From an uncultured Clostridium sp. (GTDB taxonomy: Bacteria > Bacillota > Clostridia > Clostridiales > Clostridiaceae), in contig NZ_CAMQZG010000026.1 of assembly GCF_947039605.1 (NCBI RefSeq), positions 1 through 49,508 of the forward strand: 49,508 nt of DNA, written 5' to 3'. Positions 33,525-44,125 of the stretch are shown here, one piece after another. Below the pieces are notes generated by a model that worked only from the letters and a program-made list of their open reading frames with translations, searched no databases and was not told the DNA's origin. The position numbers and the translations under genes were made by a program. The number at the start of each line of letters is the position of its first letter. The first letter of the stretch is position 1.

Positions 33525-33674
33525 AATTCTACAGTTTTTGAATCAGATGTTCAGGTATCTTTTAGTGGAGGAATTAAGCTATGGAAAGATACTACTTTAA
33601 GTGAGGTTATAAATCAAGCTGATAAAATCCTTTATAGGGCTAAAAGAGAAGGGCGAAATAAAATATTAAAATAA
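33525..33674 (+). pseudogene. 3' fragment of a GGDEF (diguanylate cyclase) gene
   Basis: The frame reads STVFESDVQVSFSGGIKLWKD, then EVINQADKILYRAKREGRNKILK and a stop. This is the last roughly 45 residues of a GGDEF domain and closely matches the C-terminus of the intact cyclase at 33995-35779 (KEADILLYKAKREGRNKVLV). The upstream sequence does not continue the domain and no start codon is present. It is a truncated paralogue, probably left after a deletion between tandem copies. Confidence 0.8.
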
Positions 33675-33796
33675 AAGACTAATGTATAGAGCTATAAAGA
33701 GAATCTTATATACCATAAATTTCAAAAATAGACAAAATATTAATCATAAGTTTACAGATTATGAAAGGGAAAATATGTTATTATTAAAGTAACTTA

Positions 33797-33957
33797 ATAA
33801 CTGCAAAATTAGAGAAATCTAAAGACGCAAAGCTAAAGGGACTAAGGGATAAAACCTATGTTAGCCAGTTGCTAAAATCTTTTGAGAAGATTTTATAATA
33901 CATAATAAAAGCAGGAAGTGTTATTTAGTTACCTTTAAAATAAAGGTAACTTTTTTT
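33797..33957 (+). ncRNA. Cyclic di-GMP class I riboswitch with terminator
   Basis: The aptamer at 33797-33873 has the GEMM-I signature: a GAAA tetraloop in P2 (TTAGA GAAA TCTAA), then GACGCAAAGC and GGACTAAGG, a second arm closed by ACCTATGTTAGCCAG, with P1 from AACTG and CAGTT. The expression platform is a strong terminator, GTTACCTTT paired with AAAGGTAAC plus T7 (33928-33957). AAAGTAACT at 33785-33793, 5' of P1, can pair with AGTTACcTTT of the terminator's left arm as an antiterminator. It lies directly in front of a diguanylate cyclase gene, making a feedback loop on c-di-GMP. Confidence 0.9.
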
Positions 33958-33994
33958 GATAGTTGTAGGATTATATGGTGTAAGGGGACAGGAA

Positions 33995-35779
33995 ATGGTC
34001 AATTTAAGGGATAAGAAAAAAATAATAATAGCACTAGGATTAATTATATTATCTATTAGTATGGTAGTAGTACCTATTTTTTTTAGAAAAAATTTAGACA
34101 TAGAAATGCTTGAAAAAAATTTAGAACTCATAAACAAAGAGTGTAATTCTGTATATAAAGATATGGATAACAATGAAAAAAAATATAAAACATTATTAGA
34201 AAATGAAAAAGATTCTTTTAAAAGAGGTCTTTATGCAAGTGCATTAATCCAATTTTATGCGATAAAAGGTGAACCCGAGAATATAGTTAAATATATTAAA
34301 GTTGCAGAAGAAAACTATAAGATAGTTGATGGTGGAGAATATTATATTATAGCAGATAAAAAATACATAGCTTGGGTAATGCTAAGATCGGGAAACTATC
34401 CTGAAAGTTTTAGAGTGGCAAGTGAGCTACTAGAGTTAGTTAATACAAGCGAGGAAGAGTTATTAACACAGGAACAAGTTCTAGATACAGAAGCACTTAT
34501 ATATTCTATTTTCTTGTATATATATTCACATTTTGAAATCTTAGATAAAGCCCAAATATATTATGAAAAATTAAATAATATAGAGATGACACAAGAGTTA
34601 GAACTTGCAAAAGGTGATAGAATAGCCTCAAGTAAAATGATGTATGCAGAGAAAAAAGAAGATTTTGATTTAGTTAAAAAGTATGCACAAGAGTGTTACG
34701 ATATAATTTTAAAGAAAGATAAAATAAATGGTACAGATACAGCCGCTTCTGTACTAAGTAATATAGCATATGCAAATATAAAACTTGGTGAATTTGATGA
34801 GGGATTAAAACAACTTGAAAAATCAGAAGAATACCATAAAAAAATACAGGATAATTATGGTCTTGTTGTAACTTATGAAAATTATGCTTCTTATTATGAA
34901 GAAATAGGAAATGCTAAGCTTGCTATAGACTATTATAAAAAAACTTTGAAATTACATAGTGAGGCAGAGAATTATTATGGGCTAGAGGATACACTTAATG
35001 CATTAATAAAATGTGTAGAAGAGAATGGACTTAACAATGAGGGGATGCATTTATATTATGAAGCGTTTTATGAATTAACAAAAAAAATTGATGAAGAATC
35101 ACCGGTTAATGATTTCCTATCACAGGTTATTAGTATTAATGATGAACTTAATGAAAGTTCTATATTACTTTTAGAGGCAAAATCTAAACAAACTAAGCGT
35201 GGTGCAATGATTGCTATAATAGTAATTATTATACTTGGTACATTGATTACAAGAATGGATAAGCTTATAAAGATAAAAAGAGAAAGCGAAAAGAAATTAG
35301 AAGCAATAGCAAATACAGATTATTTAACAGGTTTAAATACTAGATCTTATGGAGAAAAGTTAATAGTGCATGAGATGAAAAAAGGTACTAAACTTTCTAT
35401 TGCAGTTATTGATATAGATCATTTTAAAAATATAAATGATACGTATGGTCATATATTTGGAGATTTTATTTTAAAGGAAGTAGCTAAATATATCAAGGAT
35501 AGCCTTGGTGAGAATGCTATAATTACTAGATTCGGTGGTGAAGAGTTTACAATAGCTTTTGTAGATAAGGGAAGAGAAGAAGCTAGAGTTATGCTTGATC
35601 AGATTAGAGAGGATATTAGTGGTATGGTTTTTGATAATAATGCGAGTGTATCATTTAGTGCAGGAATTGCAGAATGGGATAAAATTAGAGGTAAAACTAG
35701 TATTGAATTTATGATAAAAGAGGCTGATATATTATTATATAAAGCTAAAAGAGAAGGTCGAAATAAAGTTTTGGTTTAG
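33995..35779 (+). CDS. Diguanylate cyclase with extracytoplasmic TPR sensor
   Basis: About 594 residues from ATG 33995 (AAGGGG 7 nt upstream; the open frame reaches TTG 33956 inside the terminator). Membrane helix at about 8-28; an all-helical TPR-like domain at about 40-390 (RFDEGLKQLEKSEEYHKK-type repeats such as NIAYANIKLGEFDEGLKQLE and DYYKKTLKLHSEAENYYG); a second membrane helix at about 400-418; then a GGDEF domain at about 435-594 with DTDYLTGLNTR, DIDHFKNINDTYGH and the intact catalytic GGEEF. It makes c-di-GMP from GTP; the I-site RxxD is not obvious. A c-di-GMP riboswitch precedes it. Confidence 0.9.
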   Translation: MVNLRDKKKIIIALGLIILSISMVVVPIFFRKNLDIEMLEKNLELINKECNSVYKDMDNNEKKYKTLLENEKDSFKRGLYASALIQFYAIKGEPENIVKYIKVAEENYKIVDGGEYYIIADKKYIAWVMLRSGNYPESFRVASELLELVNTSEEELLTQEQVLDTEALIYSIFLYIYSHFEILDKAQIYYEKLNNIEMTQELELAKGDRIASSKMMYAEKKEDFDLVKKYAQECYDIILKKDKINGTDTAASVLSNIAYANIKLGEFDEGLKQLEKSEEYHKKIQDNYGLVVTYENYASYYEEIGNAKLAIDYYKKTLKLHSEAENYYGLEDTLNALIKCVEENGLNNEGMHLYYEAFYELTKKIDEESPVNDFLSQVISINDELNESSILLLEAKSKQTKRGAMIAIIVIIILGTLITRMDKLIKIKRESEKKLEAIANTDYLTGLNTRSYGEKLIVHEMKKGTKLSIAVIDIDHFKNINDTYGHIFGDFILKEVAKYIKDSLGENAIITRFGGEEFTIAFVDKGREEARVMLDQIREDISGMVFDNNASVSFSAGIAEWDKIRGKTSIEFMIKEADILLYKAKREGRNKVLV

Positions 35780-35818
35780 ATATAGATTAAGTGAAAACTT
35801 AAAATAAATATATGCAGT

Positions 35819-35853
35819 AAAAGGATAAGAGTTTTGAACTTTTATCCTTTTAT
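35819..35853 (+). terminator. Rho-independent terminator
   Basis: AAAAGGATAA and TTATCCTTTT pair around a GAGTTTTGAACT-containing loop, followed by T-rich sequence. It ends the diguanylate cyclase transcript. Confidence 0.75.
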
Positions 35854-35942
35854 CTTTATAAAAATCAATAAAAAAAATCAATATAAAATTAATGCAACAA
35901 TTAACCCTTTTGATTTGTATTAATAGTGAAGGGAGGGGGACA

Positions 35943-36434
35943 ATGCTAAATGTTAAAGAAAAAACTATACAGGTAGATGAGATTTTAGATGAGTTTTCTA
36001 ATATGGTTTATAGGCTTGCATTTTCAAGGACTAAAAATTTGCATGATGCACAGGATATAACCCAGGATGTTTTTATAAAACTCATGAGTTATAAGAAAAA
36101 TTTTGAGAGTGATGAGCATTTAAAATCTTGGCTTATAAGAGTTACTATAAATTCAAGCAAAAATCTTTTAACATCTGCATGGTTTAGGAAAACAGCTCCA
36201 CTAGAGGACAATTTAGTTACGCACATTAAAGAAGATAGTGAAGTCTATAAGTATGTTTTAGACCTTCCGAGAAAATATAGAACAGTTATCCATCTTTTTT
36301 ATTATGAGGGGTTTAAAACTCAGGAGATAGCAGATATTCTAGAGGTAAAAGAGGGGACGATAAGGTCACAGCTTAATAGGGCTAGAAATATTTTAAGAGA
36401 TAATATAAAAGAGGAGGATTTTGATGTTTTCTGA
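35943..36434 (+). CDS. ECF RNA polymerase sigma factor
   Basis: 163 residues from ATG 35943, preceded by GGGAGGGGGA; an in-frame ATG at 35892 lacks a site. Region 2: NMVYRLAFSRTKNLHDAQDITQDVFIKLMSY and KSWLIRVTINSSKNLL. Region 4: LPRKYRTVIHLFYYEGFKTQEIADILEVKEGTIRSQLNRARNIL. It is a RpoE-like ECF factor. The downstream gene overlaps its 3' end by 11 nt and encodes a likely membrane anti-sigma partner. A weak ECF-like promoter (TGCAAC near 35893) is possible but not convincing. Confidence 0.9.
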   Translation: MLNVKEKTIQVDEILDEFSNMVYRLAFSRTKNLHDAQDITQDVFIKLMSYKKNFESDEHLKSWLIRVTINSSKNLLTSAWFRKTAPLEDNLVTHIKEDSEVYKYVLDLPRKYRTVIHLFYYEGFKTQEIADILEVKEGTIRSQLNRARNILRDNIKEEDFDVF

Positions 36435-37335
36435 TAAGTATAAAAAAGATAATGAAAAAATAAATCTAGATGATTCTTTTAAAGAAGAATTAGCTAAGAA
36501 TATGAAAAAGGGTGATTTTAAGGTGAAAAGAAATAATAAGAATTTTAAGGCTATTATAGGAGTTGCAGCAGCTATGGCAATAGTTGTAGGGGGATATTTT
36601 ATATCTCAAGATACATCAAAGGGTAAAATAGGTGGAGATATAGCAAGTAGTAATGAGGAAATAAAAGAGGAGAAGGCACCAATGGGTGGAGATATGAGTG
36701 GGGGGAATACAGGTGAAACTAGTATGATGAGTTACCTTAGATATGATGGTAAAGATTATAGATATGTATTTCATAATATAAATGCTAAAAATATTGATAG
36801 TATCAAAGGTGAAAAACTTGGGACAACAATTTTAGGGAAAATGGATGAAGAGTTTTCAAGTCATGCAAAGGATGTTGAAATATATACAGTGAAAGGTTAT
36901 GAGGATAAATCAGTACTTCTTGGAGTTTTAAAAACTGAGACAGATACTATAATAGATATTTATAGTTATTATGATGATAATGCAATAAAAACAGGAAATG
37001 ATTTAGTTTCAAAAATGAAAATAGAAGGAAATATAAAAGCGGTTAAAACTAGCGAAAATAATGGTATGGGTGAGTATATAGAAAAAGATATTGCAAATGA
37101 AATTAACAGTCTTATAAGTGAACTTAAAATAGCAAAAAACATGTTAGATGATAAAGAATTTATGGATTCACTTTATGGGGAAAATGCAAGTGAGTTTAAG
37201 GCAATAGAAATTGAATTAAATGATGGAATAATTAGAGCATTTGATTTTTATAAATCAGGGTATTTATTTATAGATGGTTATGTATTTGACCTTGAAAATA
37301 AAGAAAAAGTTTTAGAAATTTATAATGCAATATAA
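36424..37335 (+). CDS. Probable membrane-bound anti-sigma factor
   Basis: About 303 residues. A charged cytoplasmic N-terminus (about 1-40) precedes one membrane helix (about 42-60, FKAIIGVAAAMAIVVGGYF), a low-complexity Gly/Met linker and an extracytoplasmic domain (about 95-303) with no family I recognise. ATG 36424 lies inside the sigma gene and has GAGGAGGA 7 nt upstream, so expression is coupled. The anti-sigma role is inferred from topology and overlap with the ECF gene. Confidence 0.75.
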   Translation: MFSDKYKKDNEKINLDDSFKEELAKNMKKGDFKVKRNNKNFKAIIGVAAAMAIVVGGYFISQDTSKGKIGGDIASSNEEIKEEKAPMGGDMSGGNTGETSMMSYLRYDGKDYRYVFHNINAKNIDSIKGEKLGTTILGKMDEEFSSHAKDVEIYTVKGYEDKSVLLGVLKTETDTIIDIYSYYDDNAIKTGNDLVSKMKIEGNIKAVKTSENNGMGEYIEKDIANEINSLISELKIAKNMLDDKEFMDSLYGENASEFKAIEIELNDGIIRAFDFYKSGYLFIDGYVFDLENKEKVLEIYNAI

Positions 37336-37369
37336 ATGAAAATTAAAAATAAAATAGTTTGAAATAAGA

Positions 37370-37416
37370 GTCTGTACTTAGGTAGAATAATAAAAATTCT
37401 AAGTATGGACTTTTAT
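37370..37416 (+). terminator. Rho-independent terminator
   Basis: GTCTGTACTTAG pairs with CTAAGTATGGAC (two G-U pairs), extended by AGAAT/ATTCT, followed by TTTTATTATT. Confidence 0.7.
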
Positions 37417-37493
37417 TATTATATAAGGAACATTTAGGCTATGATATAATAAATATATTAAAATATAGAATATAAAAGAAAAGGATGATAAGA

Positions 37494-38615
37494 GTGGATT
37501 TTTTAGAACTTGGCATAAATGAAAGACTAACAAAAAGATTATTAAAGAGTGGAATTAAAGTTCCTACTAAAATACAAGAAGATAGCATACCACATATTTT
37601 AAATGGAGCAGATTTAATTGGTGAGGCAAAAACAGGAACAGGAAAAAGTTTAGCTTTTCTTCTGCCTACAGTACAAAAGATAGATTTAGATAATGACGAT
37701 ATACAGGTACTTATCCTTGCACCAACTAGAGAACTTGCTATTCAGATAGCTGATGAGGCAAAAAATCTAACTAAAACTACTTATAAAAGAGTTATTGCAG
37801 TTTATGGTGGAAATACAGTTTCTGCTCAAATCACAAAGATAAAAAGACATCCAACTCATATGATAGTTGCAACTCCAGGTAGACTTTTAGACCTTCTAGA
37901 GAGGAAAAGCATAGATTTAAGTAAGGTTAAGACAGTTATAATGGATGAAGCAGATCAAATGCTTCTTATGGGCTTTAGAGATGAAATGATTGAGATTATG
38001 AAGGAAGTTCCAAGAATGGCACAGACTTTATGTTTTTCTGCAACTATGGATTCAGCAGTTAAAAAACTTGCTTATAGATATATGAAAGACCCTATTTCAG
38101 TAAAAGTAGAAGAAGAAACTCTAGTAGTTGATAAGATTAAACAAGAAGTTGTACAAACTGAAGATAGATTAAAGCAGGATGCACTTTGCAAAGTTTTAGA
38201 GGAAGATAATCCATTTATGGCTATAATATTCTGTAGAACTAAAAGAAGAGTAGATGAGCTTACAACAGGTTTTTCTAAGAGGAAAATACCTTGTAAAAAA
38301 TTACATAGTGGAGTATCACAAGAAAATAGAGAAAAGATTATGAAGCAATTTAAAAGGTGTAATATTCAGTATCTTATTGCAACAGATATTGCATCAAGAG
38401 GAATTGATGTTACAGGTGTTGGGCATATATATAATTATGATATTCCAGAAACTGTTGAGAGTTATGTTCATAGAATTGGTAGAACAGGTAGAGCTGGTGA
38501 TGAAGGGTATACATGTATGTTTACAGACCCTAAAGATTTGCAAATGTTAAAGCAAATTGAAGATGAATTAGAGATTAAAATAGATAGAAGAAAAGTGAAT
38601 TTAAAGAATAAATAG
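37494..38615 (+). CDS. DEAD-box RNA helicase
   Basis: 373 residues: a minimal two-RecA-domain helicase without an RNA-binding tail. Motifs are Q (FLELGINERL...PTKIQEDSIP), I AKTGTGKS, Ia PTRELAIQ, GG, Ib TPGRLLDLL, II DEAD, III SAT, IV IIFCRTKR, V ATDIASRGIDV and VI HRIGRTGR. GTG 37494 follows AAGGA at 8 nt; ATG 37485 abuts that site. It unwinds short RNA duplexes in ribosome assembly or mRNA decay; such proteins help at low temperature. Its short length suggests a CshA/DbpA-like core with lost extensions. Confidence 0.9.
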   Translation: MDFLELGINERLTKRLLKSGIKVPTKIQEDSIPHILNGADLIGEAKTGTGKSLAFLLPTVQKIDLDNDDIQVLILAPTRELAIQIADEAKNLTKTTYKRVIAVYGGNTVSAQITKIKRHPTHMIVATPGRLLDLLERKSIDLSKVKTVIMDEADQMLLMGFRDEMIEIMKEVPRMAQTLCFSATMDSAVKKLAYRYMKDPISVKVEEETLVVDKIKQEVVQTEDRLKQDALCKVLEEDNPFMAIIFCRTKRRVDELTTGFSKRKIPCKKLHSGVSQENREKIMKQFKRCNIQYLIATDIASRGIDVTGVGHIYNYDIPETVESYVHRIGRTGRAGDEGYTCMFTDPKDLQMLKQIEDELEIKIDRRKVNLKNK

Positions 38616-38620
38616 AGTTT

Positions 38621-38659
38621 AAAGGATAAGCATCATAAATTTAATGCTTATCCTTTTTT
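38621..38659. terminator. Bidirectional terminator between convergent genes
   Basis: AAAGGATAAGCAT pairs perfectly with ATGCTTATCCTTT (13 bp), with T's on both sides. It overlaps the 3' end of the minus-strand MFS gene. Confidence 0.85.
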
Positions 38660-39894
38660 GAAAGTTTATTTATTTTATAGTGACATAGACAACATAAAAG
38701 TGGGAAAATTGATGCTAATAATATACCAAATCTAAGTGATAACTCTTCTGTAGCAATAATATTTCCAAAACTTACAATCTCTAATAAATTATAATCAATA
38801 ACAATTCCAGTAAGAAAAGGACCAGTAGCAGCACCAATGTCACCAGCAACTGCTAGCATTGCAAATATCCAAGCACCGGCTTTGGGAAAGCTTTCTGAGG
38901 CAATAATAAGAGTTCCTGGCCAAAGTAAACTAACAAAAAATCCGGTTATAATACAAGCAACTAAATTTATTATATTAGTACTACTTAAAGCGACTATAAG
39001 ATAACTTATAAATGCAAAGAAAGAACCTTTTATAAGTAAAGTTTTTATATTAAATTTCTCACCTAAGGCGCCATGTAAAAGCCTTCCTATACCAAGCATA
39101 ATAGCAAATCCACACATTCCTATAAGGTCACCAGAAACTTTAGGTATATTTAAAGATTTTTCAAGAAAGGTAGAAGTCCATTGATTCATTATAACCTCAG
39201 ATGCACCACCAAATAAAATAGCTAAAAGACAAAGAATAAATAGTTTATTTTCAAATAATAGTTTATTTGTTGAGTGGTTATCTTCTCCAGATGTATCAGG
39301 AAAAGGTGCATTTTTAAACATAAAGAAATTTATTATAGGAACTATACTCCAAAATAAAATAATGTATTGCCAGTTATCATATCCAAAAATAAATAAAAAT
39401 AGTGTTGTAATAATAATTGTTACAACTTGTCCCCATGCATAAAAAGAATGCATAAGAGTCATAGCAGTATTACCAACAGAATTTTCTTTTGAAATTGAAT
39501 CAACAATTGGGCTAAGTAAAATTTCTAAAAGTCCAGCAGCACTAGAAAATATAATTGTAGAGATTATTAAACCTATAAAAATATTTTCTTTAAAAAGTAT
39601 AGGTGTTGCTGCAAATAGCAAAAGCCCTGCAAAAGATATAAGTGTTGCGGGTATAACAAGTTTTTTATAACCAAGTTTATCAATTTTTTTACCAAATATA
39701 ATATCTGATAAAATTTGAGAGGAAAAATTTATAGCTACAAGAATTCCAAGATGCTTGTATGAGAGGTTATATAAACTCATTAAAGGAATAAATAGAATAG
39801 CTGTTATATTTGCAATTATAGCTTGTACAAAAATTCCGACAAAGCATGAATAAGTGGTAAGTGTATAAGAGTTTTTTGTTTTTGACAAATTCAA
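38641..39894 (-). CDS. MFS transporter (FucP/sugar-like)
   Basis: 417 residues with 12 predicted membrane helices and a central cytoplasmic loop around residues 200-215. Family marks are FGKKIDKLGYKKLVIPA (the MFS loop 2-3 motif), MLGIGRLLHGALGEKFNIK in the second half and LAVAGDIGAATGPFLTG. It resembles the FucP-like or nucleoside/sugar branch, but the substrate cannot be set. Start is TTG 39894 with GGAGG 9 nt upstream on the minus strand. Single gene. Confidence 0.85.
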   Translation of the reverse strand: MNLSKTKNSYTLTTYSCFVGIFVQAIIANITAILFIPLMSLYNLSYKHLGILVAINFSSQILSDIIFGKKIDKLGYKKLVIPATLISFAGLLLFAATPILFKENIFIGLIISTIIFSSAAGLLEILLSPIVDSISKENSVGNTAMTLMHSFYAWGQVVTIIITTLFLFIFGYDNWQYIILFWSIVPIINFFMFKNAPFPDTSGEDNHSTNKLLFENKLFILCLLAILFGGASEVIMNQWTSTFLEKSLNIPKVSGDLIGMCGFAIMLGIGRLLHGALGEKFNIKTLLIKGSFFAFISYLIVALSSTNIINLVACIITGFFVSLLWPGTLIIASESFPKAGAWIFAMLAVAGDIGAATGPFLTGIVIDYNLLEIVSFGNIIATEELSLRFGILLASIFPLLCCLCHYKINKLSKKDKH

Positions 39895-40189
39895 TTTTAG
39901 ATACCTCCATAGTATATTATTGTATCTCTAGGATAAAAAATATTTTCAAATAGAATATAACATAAATAAAAACAAAGAAATTAATATTTATTTAGTAAAC
40001 ATTAATTTTTACAGTGAATCAATAATTTGTACCTTTTATATATATTTAAAATAGTAAATAAAAGAATAAAGTCTAAAAATAAATATAATCAAAAATTACA
40101 AATCCCATAAAATTATGTTTATTTAAAGAATAATATGGTAAAATATGGTAAAATTAGTTATGAAAATTTGTTTATTCATAGGGGGAAAT

Positions 40190-40870
40190 ATGAAAAAAAA
40201 ACTTATAGGATTAATATGTGTTTTAGCAATTACATCATCATTTATAGCTTGTGGTGGGGATAAAAAGGATGATATATCATCAAAAGCTGAGGCTTCTGAT
40301 AATATAGAGGTTGAAGAATCAGAAAAAGATGATGCTAAGAAAAAAGGTGAGAAAGAAACAGAGAAAGAAATAGCGAAAGAAACAGCGAAAAATAAGTTGG
40401 AGGAAGAAGAAGAGAAAGCAAGTAGTGATAAAAAACATTTAGAAGAATTTGGGCTTGATATAGAAATTCCATCAAAGTGGGAATTATTATCAGATGATAT
40501 GATTGAGGCCATGGGTGGAAATGCTACAAGGGCAAATTTAATTGGTTTATGGATTGTGGATGAATTAACTGGAGCTAATTTTGCAATAGCTACAGATAAT
40601 ACAGCCCCAGATGCTTCGCTTGCAGATTATAGAGTAGGAGTAGAACTTATTTTAGGTTCCCAAGAAGGAATAGAACCAATAATTAATGAAAAAAAATATG
40701 GAGATGTTGAAGCTTTAGAAGTTCGGTATAAAAATATAGGTGTAAATATAACACAAATTGTAATAAAATCAGAAAAAGATTTTGTACTAATAATGTACAC
40801 AGAGCCAGCAGACAAGGAAAGTAATTTCAAAGAATTTGAGAAAGTTATTGAAAGTTTAAAAGAAATATAG
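40190..40870 (+). CDS. Exported lipoprotein, DcrB/PsbP-like domain
   Basis: About 226 residues from ATG 40190 (GGGGGGAAAT upstream; the longer frame from 40145 lacks a site). Type II signal peptide MKKKLIGLICVLAITSSFIAC with a lipobox ending at Cys21. A Lys/Glu-rich linker (about 25-90) precedes a domain (about 95-226) with LDIEIPSKWELLSDD, LIGLWIVDELTGANFAIATD and IVIKSEKDFVLIMYTEP, a DUF1795/PsbP-like pattern. The downstream gene encodes a paralogous domain. Extracytoplasmic, function unknown. Confidence 0.75.
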   Translation: MKKKLIGLICVLAITSSFIACGGDKKDDISSKAEASDNIEVEESEKDDAKKKGEKETEKEIAKETAKNKLEEEEEKASSDKKHLEEFGLDIEIPSKWELLSDDMIEAMGGNATRANLIGLWIVDELTGANFAIATDNTAPDASLADYRVGVELILGSQEGIEPIINEKKYGDVEALEVRYKNIGVNITQIVIKSEKDFVLIMYTEPADKESNFKEFEKVIESLKEI

Positions 40871-40882
40871 GGGATAAGATAT

Positions 40883-41491
40883 ATGGTGAAAAAGTTTATA
40901 ATATTTGGTGGGGTTTTTAGTTTAATAATAGGAGTTTTAGTAAGTTCAAATTTGAGGTTTGAGGGGCTAACTGTTAAAGCAGAGGAGTTTGCTAGTAAGT
41001 ATCATGAAGAAGAAGTCAAAGATTATAGTGAGAGTCCACTATATTATCATGACTATAATATAGAAGCAAAAGAGGAATGGACACAGATGTCTAGAGAATC
41101 TATAAAAGTAATAACTGGTGAGGATATAGGAAGTAGACTTATAGCTATGTGGCAACTTGATAAAGAAAATGAAACTAATATAAGTATTGTTGCAGAAAAT
41201 CCACCAGTTATAACTTTAGAGTCATATCAAAAATTAGTTGAAGGTGTAGTTCATAAAAGGTATGGAAATAATATAGAATTTTTAAAGCAAAGCATAAATG
41301 GAATAGAAAGTTTTGCCACTAATTATGAAATTACAGACATCTATGATAAAGAATTGATATTTGAAGTTCATCAAGTTTGTTTTAAAGCAAAAGGTAATTT
41401 TATAACTATAACATTTACTGAAAAAGCTAATATTGAAGATAGTAAATTAAATGAATTTAAAGACTTTCTAAATACAGTAGAAAAAATTTAA
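40883..41491 (+). CDS. Exported protein, paralogue of the preceding lipoprotein
   Basis: 202 residues. N-terminal membrane helix (about 4-22, KFIIFGGVFSLIIGVLVSS) without a lipobox, then a domain parallel to its neighbour: EAKEEWTQMSRESI, RLIAMWQLDKENETNISIV, FKAKGNFITITFTE and LNEFKDFLNTVEKI align with corresponding blocks there. It starts 13 bp after the lipoprotein stop, so the two form an operon probably created by duplication. Function unknown. Confidence 0.7.
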   Translation: MVKKFIIFGGVFSLIIGVLVSSNLRFEGLTVKAEEFASKYHEEEVKDYSESPLYYHDYNIEAKEEWTQMSRESIKVITGEDIGSRLIAMWQLDKENETNISIVAENPPVITLESYQKLVEGVVHKRYGNNIEFLKQSINGIESFATNYEITDIYDKELIFEVHQVCFKAKGNFITITFTEKANIEDSKLNEFKDFLNTVEKI

Positions 41492-41496
41492 ATAGC

Positions 41497-41535
41497 AAAA
41501 GACGATACCAAAGTTTAAAGGTATCGTCTTTTTGT
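41497..41535 (+). terminator. Rho-independent terminator
   Basis: AAAAGACGATACC pairs with GGTATCGTCTTTT (13 bp), followed by TTG. It lies between convergent units. Confidence 0.8.
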
Positions 41536-41541
41536 ATATAA

Positions 41542-43540
<1,999 letters not shown>

Positions 43541-43579
43541 CTAAATCAGCCTTATATACTATTTAGTATCTCTAATTTA

Positions 43580-43606
43580 AATGTATTAATACAATGTTAA
43601 TACATT
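43580..43606. promoter_or_regulatory. Probable HxlR operator in the divergent promoter region
   Basis: AATGTATTAA (43580-43589) and TTAATACATT (43597-43606) form a perfect 10-bp inverted repeat with a 7-bp spacer. It lies between the divergent frmA and HxlR genes, next to a TATAAT -10 at 43631-43636 for the regulator. A smaller palindrome, ATACTATTTAGTAT, lies nearby toward frmA. Confidence 0.6.
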
Positions 43607-43699
43607 GTGTATATTATTATAATAATATAGTATAATGTTTTATACAATACTGACCTTTTTGTCACTATGTATAAAATACTAATATGAAAGAGAGAAGCT

Positions 43700-44068
43700 A
43701 TGACAATTTATTATAAAGAAAGATCTTATTACAATGGTAAAGACTTAGCTTTATCAGTTATAGGAGGAAGATGGAAGATAGCTATTATATGGTGTCTACT
43801 TCATGAATCTCCATTAAGGCTTAGTCAGATGCAAAGAAGACTTCCAGATGCTAATCAGCGTATGTTAATTAGACAGCTTAGAGAACTTGAAGAAGATAGC
43901 GTAATTACTAGAGAGGTATATTCTGTTGTACCACCTAAGGTTGAATATCAATTAAGTGAAATTGGTAAATTACTAGAGCCAGTTGTAAATTCTATTTGTG
44001 AATGGGGAGATACTTTTCACGAGTTTATAGAAGATGAAAATAGTAAGACAAGCAGTGAGACACATTAA
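43700..44068 (+). CDS. HxlR-family transcriptional regulator
   Basis: 122 residues, winged helix: LALSVIGGRWKIAIIWCLLHES, QRMLIRQLRELEEDSVITREVYSVVPPKVEYQLSEIG. The RQLRELE recognition helix and VPPKVEY wing are family marks. HxlR in Bacillus subtilis activates formaldehyde assimilation genes after Cys11 reacts with formaldehyde and crosslinks to Lys13. In this protein the aligned N-terminus is YYNGKDLAL, keeping the Lys but with Asn in place of the Cys. It lies divergently to the formaldehyde operon and is its likely regulator, though sensing must differ if it responds to formaldehyde. Confidence 0.88.
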   Translation: MTIYYKERSYYNGKDLALSVIGGRWKIAIIWCLLHESPLRLSQMQRRLPDANQRMLIRQLRELEEDSVITREVYSVVPPKVEYQLSEIGKLLEPVVNSICEWGDTFHEFIEDENSKTSSETH

Positions 44069-44077
44069 GATAAAATA

Positions 44078-44120
44078 AAAGCCATTTGTTAAAAATTCAT
44101 TTAACAAGTGGCTTTATTAA
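44078..44120. terminator. Bidirectional terminator
   Basis: AAAGCCATTTGTTAAA pairs with TTTAACAAGTGGCTTT (one G-U pair), with T-rich sequence on both strands. It ends the HxlR gene and the minus-strand GH1 gene. Confidence 0.8.
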
Positions 44121-44125
44121 TTTTA

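Noticed and set aside
35892-35942. Upstream ATG extending the second ECF sigma factor
   Set aside because: The strong GGGAGGGGGA site lies just before ATG 35943; the extension is hydrophobic and not conserved in ECF factors.
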